Below, piece by piece: positions 7,067 to 9,947 of a stretch of DNA of 9,947 nt. The notes under the pieces are model-generated. The model saw nothing but the letters and a program-made list of their open reading frames with translations. It did not search any database and was not told the origin of the DNA. The position numbers and the translations under genes were made by a program. The DNA comes from CAZEER01 sp964511215 (lineage in GTDB: Bacteria > Fidelibacterota > Marinisomatia > Marinisomatales > UBA1611). How positions within the stretch are numbered: position 1 is the stretch's first letter; the number at the start of each line of letters is the position of its first letter. The stretch spans positions 1-9,947 of the forward strand of contig CAZEER010000077.1 in assembly GCA_964511215.1 (NCBI GenBank), given 5' to 3'.

Positions 7067-7293
7067 AGGAATTAAATAGAAAAACGACTCATTTAAGGAC
7101 AATCTCCCTAATACTATTTGCGTATAATATATATTATGTATAATTAAAGGAATTTATTTTTATTTACTTGTAGAATGCTAATCAATCTCGAGATTAATCT
7201 TAATCAATGGTATTTTTTTCAGTTTTCATAAAATGATAAATAAAATAATAAATGGCAAACATGTATAAAATTATTTTTTACTGTTGCTTTTAT
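7067..7293. other. Convergent non-coding spacer with short palindromes
   Basis: This 227-base AT-rich spacer lies between the ends of the propeller gene and leuS. No gene and no convincing GC stem with a T-tract is visible for either strand. It contains a 14-base palindrome, ATAATATATATTAT (7124-7137), a 12-base palindrome, AATCTCGAGATT (7184-7195), and two copies of TAATCAAT (7179-7186 and 7201-7208) flanking the latter, followed by TATTTTTTTC. These could be weak transcript-end structures, but short palindromes are expected at this base composition. Confidence 0.5.
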
Positions 7294-9699
7294 CTAAGAA
7301 GTAATTATGTTTATTATTTTGTTTTGAATATATACAATCTTAATAATTTCAGATTGGGATAAATATTTTTTACCAAATCTCGTTCCCTTTACTAGCTCCA
7401 TAACCTCATCTTTATTAGTGTCTGGTGAAATATTGATCGTACCTCTGGTCTTTCCTTTAAACTGTACAGCAATGGTTATTTTTTCATTAACGATTAATTT
7501 TTCATCGTATTTTGGCCACTTCGTAGAAGTTATTGGTTCATATCCGAGTTTTTCATTCAATTCCTCTGACAGATGAGGTGCAAATGGATTCAATAAGATC
7601 AAAAATTGATGTAATATATTTTTATCTAATACATCCAACGTTGTTAGATGATTGGTCAATATCATCAATTGTGAAACTACTGTATTGAACCTTAATTTAT
7701 CGAGATCATCTGAAGATTTTTTTATAGTCTGGTGTAGTAATCTTTTAGTCTCCTCATTTGAACAATTTTCTTCAATTCGTCTATCTTCATCATTAAAAAG
7801 ACGCCATACTTTTTGCAAAAATCTATAGCATCCCTGCAGTCCTTTGGTGCTCCATGGTTTTGATTTGTCCAAGGGACCCATGAACATTTCATATAAACGA
7901 AAACTATCTGCACCATAATCTTTAACTACTTCATCAGGGTTGATCACATTTCCACGTGATTTGCTCATCTTTTGACCATCCTCTCCTTGTATCATCCCTT
8001 GATTGTATAATTTTTGAAATGGCTCCCTTTGAGATACAAGGCCGAGGTCATGTAACACATGACACCAAAATCTTGAATAAAGGAGGTGTAAGACTGCGTG
8101 TTCTACTCCACCAATGTATAGGTCGACTGGCATCCAATATGATTCTGCTTCCTTATCCCAGGGTAAATCATCATTATTAGGATCGGTAAATCGTAAGAAA
8201 TACCAGCAAGAACCAGCCCATTGAGGCATGGTGTTGGTCTCTCGCCTCCCTTCATCAGTCTCAACCCATTCTTTTATATTTGCCAGTGGTGACTCACCTG
8301 TCTCAGCTGGTTCATACTTCTCAACCTGAGGCAGGGTCAAAGGTAGGTCAGATGCATTAAGTGGAACTATTGTATCATTGTCTTTATGAATGATAGGTAT
8401 AGGCTCTCCCCAATATCTTTGTCGAGAAAATAACCAATCTTTCAATTTATATTGAACTTTGTCTGTGCCTTTATTATTATCCTTGAGCCATGATATGGTT
8501 TCTTTGATCGCATCTTTGACATTCTTACCATTAAGGTCCAACCCTGCATCATTTGTCGAATTGACCATTACACCATTTTCATTATCAGTATACGCTTGCA
8601 CCTTAACATCTCCCCCTGATACGACCTCTAGGATGGGAAGGTTAAATTTCGTCGCAAATTCATGATCACGCTCATCATGACCAGGGACCGCCATTATAGC
8701 TCCAGTTCCATAGCTCATCAATACATAGTCCGCTATCCATATTGGTATCTGCTTATTATTTACTGGGTTTATAGCATTACTTCCAATAAAGACTCCAGTT
8801 TTTTCCTTATTTAGCTCTCCCCTATCTAGTTCACTCTTCTTCTGCGTTTCAAAAATATATTGCTCGACCATATTACGATTTTCATCTGTTGTTAGTTTTA
8901 AAACTAGTGGATGTTCTGGTGCCAACACCATGTATGTGGCGCCAAATAAAGTATCAGGTCTCGTTGTAAATACTTTTATATTTAAATTTAAAGTTGGTAT
9001 TTCAAATATTACTTCAGACCCTACGGATTTTCCAATCCAATTTCTTTGTAATTCTTTAACGCTTTCTGGCCAATCCAGATCGTTTAAGCCATCAAGCAGT
9101 GATTCTGCATATTCTGTGATACGAAACATCCACTGACGCATAGGTTTTCTTATCACTGGATGACCACCAATCTCTGATCTTCCATCAACCACTTCTTCAT
9201 TGGCCAGAACTGCCTTTAATTCTGGGCACCAATTGACTGGGACCTCTGCCTCGTATGCTAGGCCTTTTTTATATAATTGCAGGAATATCCATTGTGTCCA
9301 TTTATAATAATTTTCATCTGTAGTATTAATTTCCCTATCCCAATCATAGCTAAATCCAAGCATCTGTATCTGGCGTTTAAAGTTAGCTATATTTTCATTA
9401 GTTGTAGTACTAGGGTGGGTACCAGTTTTTATAGCATATTGTTCAGCAGGTAAACCAAATGCATCCCAACCCATTGGGTGAAGAACATTATATCCCTGCA
9501 GTCTTTTAAATCGTGAATATATATCCGTTGCCGTATATCCTAATGGATGACCTACGTGTAAACCAGATCCCGACGGATAAGGAAACATATCAAGTATGTA
9601 TAACTTTTTTTTCTCGAGATCAGTCTCTGCTTTAAAAGCCTTGATCCTTTCCCAGTGATCTTGCCACTTGGATTCTATTTTAAGGTGATCATATTTCAT
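7294..9699 (-). CDS. leuS: Leucyl-tRNA synthetase
   Basis: A complete 801-residue class I synthetase that charges tRNA-Leu in the cytoplasm. The catalytic core has the HIGH motif as HVGH (48-51, in PYPSGSGLHVGH) and KMSKS (577-581). The CP1 editing domain, which hydrolyses mischarged tRNA, is intact: the threonine-rich TTRPDTLFGATY (245-256) and GTGAIMAVPGHDERDHEF (331-348) with the conserved Asp at 342 or 345. The Rossmann core resumes at LKDWLFSRQRYWGEPIPI (419-436), and the anticodon-binding helical domain covers about 650-740. The ~50-residue leucine-specific insertion that precedes KMSKS in E. coli is absent (GMIQGEDGQKMSKS). The zinc-binding Cys cluster of the E. coli CP1-adjacent loop is also missing (CPELKAVLANEEVVDGRSEIGG, 158-179, has one Cys). 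The start MKYDHLKIESKWQ matches family N-termini and is preceded by no Shine-Dalgarno but by a U-tract. It is convergent with the propeller gene. Confidence 0.98.
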   Translation of the reverse strand: MKYDHLKIESKWQDHWERIKAFKAETDLEKKKLYILDMFPYPSGSGLHVGHPLGYTATDIYSRFKRLQGYNVLHPMGWDAFGLPAEQYAIKTGTHPSTTTNENIANFKRQIQMLGFSYDWDREINTTDENYYKWTQWIFLQLYKKGLAYEAEVPVNWCPELKAVLANEEVVDGRSEIGGHPVIRKPMRQWMFRITEYAESLLDGLNDLDWPESVKELQRNWIGKSVGSEVIFEIPTLNLNIKVFTTRPDTLFGATYMVLAPEHPLVLKLTTDENRNMVEQYIFETQKKSELDRGELNKEKTGVFIGSNAINPVNNKQIPIWIADYVLMSYGTGAIMAVPGHDERDHEFATKFNLPILEVVSGGDVKVQAYTDNENGVMVNSTNDAGLDLNGKNVKDAIKETISWLKDNNKGTDKVQYKLKDWLFSRQRYWGEPIPIIHKDNDTIVPLNASDLPLTLPQVEKYEPAETGESPLANIKEWVETDEGRRETNTMPQWAGSCWYFLRFTDPNNDDLPWDKEAESYWMPVDLYIGGVEHAVLHLLYSRFWCHVLHDLGLVSQREPFQKLYNQGMIQGEDGQKMSKSRGNVINPDEVVKDYGADSFRLYEMFMGPLDKSKPWSTKGLQGCYRFLQKVWRLFNDEDRRIEENCSNEETKRLLHQTIKKSSDDLDKLRFNTVVSQLMILTNHLTTLDVLDKNILHQFLILLNPFAPHLSEELNEKLGYEPITSTKWPKYDEKLIVNEKITIAVQFKGKTRGTINISPDTNKDEVMELVKGTRFGKKYLSQSEIIKIVYIQNKIINIITS

Positions 9700-9738
9700 A
9701 AAAAAAGGGACCTGAAATTACTCTCAGCTCCCTTTTTT
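9700..9738 (-). terminator. Hairpin with U-tract ending at the leuS start codon (terminator or leuS leader attenuator)
   Basis: Read on the minus strand, AAAAAAGGGAGCTGA (9738-9724), an eight-base loop, and TCAGGTCCCTTTTTT (9715-9701) form a 15-bp stem with one internal mismatch (9728/9711). One more T and then the leuS ATG (9699) follow. It has the form of an intrinsic terminator and sits between the stop of the barrel-protein gene (9759) and leuS, so it could end that transcript. If leuS is instead transcribed from the TATAAT pair just upstream, the same hairpin lies in the leuS leader and could act as an attenuator. The stem is followed by T-runs on both strands, so it may be bidirectional. 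Confidence 0.75.
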
Positions 9739-9752
9739 AAAAAAGACCTTTA

Positions 9753-9763
9753 ATTATATTATA
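9753..9763 (-). promoter_or_regulatory. Candidate -10 elements for leuS
   Basis: Two overlapping TATAAT hexamers (9763-9758 and 9758-9753, minus strand) coincide with the stop codon of the upstream barrel-protein gene. A start about seven bases downstream would give a leuS leader of roughly 45-50 bases that contains the whole hairpin. No good -35 hexamer is seen at 17 bases, and TATAAT is common in AT-rich DNA, so this is tentative. Confidence 0.3.
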
Positions 9764-9947
9764 ATGCCAACGATATTCCCAGAGTTATATTCTCATCTGT
9801 ATCTTTATATGGCGCATAAGTTTGAGGATTTATTATAGTAACGCCATCATATCGTTTATTATATTTATTTGTGTAGTTTAAATCTATAGTTAATGCTTCA
9901 TAGAATGTCGCAATAGATATTTTTAGTTCATGCTCTAATAAATAATC
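9759..9947 (-). CDS. C-terminus of a probable outer-membrane beta-barrel protein (cut by window edge)
   Basis: The last 62 codons of a gene running in from beyond the window, translated by hand on the reverse strand; its start is not in view. The residues alternate as in beta-strands: HELKISIATFYEALTIDLNY (6-25), then a polar turn (TNKYNKRYDG), and a last strand DENITLGISLAL ending at the stop. A final amphipathic strand at the extreme C-terminus is typical of outer-membrane barrels recognised by the BAM complex, although the last residue is Leu rather than the usual Phe. The arrangement of tyrosine-rich strands, KRYDG and DTDENITLGISL resembles the end of YdiY/DUF481-type barrels, but this is a weak similarity judged by eye. 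Its stop is 59 bases before the leuS start on the same strand. Confidence 0.6.
   Translation of the reverse strand, partial: DYLLEHELKISIATFYEALTIDLNYTNKYNKRYDGVTIINPQTYAPYKDTDENITLGISLAL

Noticed and set aside
7124..7208. Possible repeat array or terminator in the convergent spacer
   Set aside because: Only two short palindromes and one pair of 8-mers are present, without regular spacing or a GC-rich stem; this is expected in AT-rich DNA and does not make a CRISPR array or clear terminator.
7956..8180. Plus-strand open frames inside leuS (also near 8459-8665 and 8930-9136)
   Set aside because: The leuS frame is complete and highly conserved across these positions, and the products have no recognisable features.

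Overview
The window is a strongly AT-rich stretch of bacterial chromosome with eight protein-coding genes, two of them cut by the window edges. No phage, insertion sequence, CRISPR array, rRNA or tRNA was seen. Most starts lack a Shine-Dalgarno sequence (only two clear ones: before the symporter at 761 and the coiled-coil gene at 3966). Together with a secreted beta-propeller protein ending in a dockerin-like domain and an outer-membrane barrel C-terminus, this points to a Gram-negative member of the FCB group. The dockerin-like tail (GDINQD...NIDDIILL) resembles tails I associate with marine Candidatus Neomarinimicrobiota (SAR406). That placement is inference, not proven by the window.

Layout: (1) 1-761, minus strand: N-terminal half of an AGCS-family sodium:alanine/glycine symporter. 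(2) 762-924: divergent AT-rich promoter region. (3) 925-3511, plus strand: a probable transcription unit of rnhB (RNase HII carrying an extra C-terminal UPF0102/YraN-like domain), lepB (signal peptidase I) and a small probable envelope protein. (4) 3592-4478, plus strand: two small unrecognised genes, an acidic helical protein and a membrane-anchored coiled-coil protein, closed by a clear intrinsic terminator at 4513-4545. (5) 4589-7066, plus strand: a large secreted BNR/sortilin-like propeller protein with a dockerin-like C-terminus. (6) 7067-7293: convergent spacer without a gene. (7) 7294-9699, minus strand: leuS, leucyl-tRNA synthetase, whose start codon directly follows a hairpin plus U-tract. 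(8) 9759-9947, minus strand: C-terminus of a probable outer-membrane beta-barrel protein.

How they fit: lepB and rnhB, often with yraN, are neighbours in many bacteria (the rplS-lepB-rnhB-yraN cluster). Here the YraN-like part appears fused to RNase HII, with its expected nuclease residues replaced by Asn/Leu. LepB would process exported proteins such as the propeller protein and the barrel protein. No obviously new multi-gene defence or mobile system is visible. The points most worth a second look are the RNase HII-pseudo-YraN fusion, the hairpin abutting the leuS AUG, the dockerin-bearing propeller and the uncharacterised 3592/3966 gene pair.
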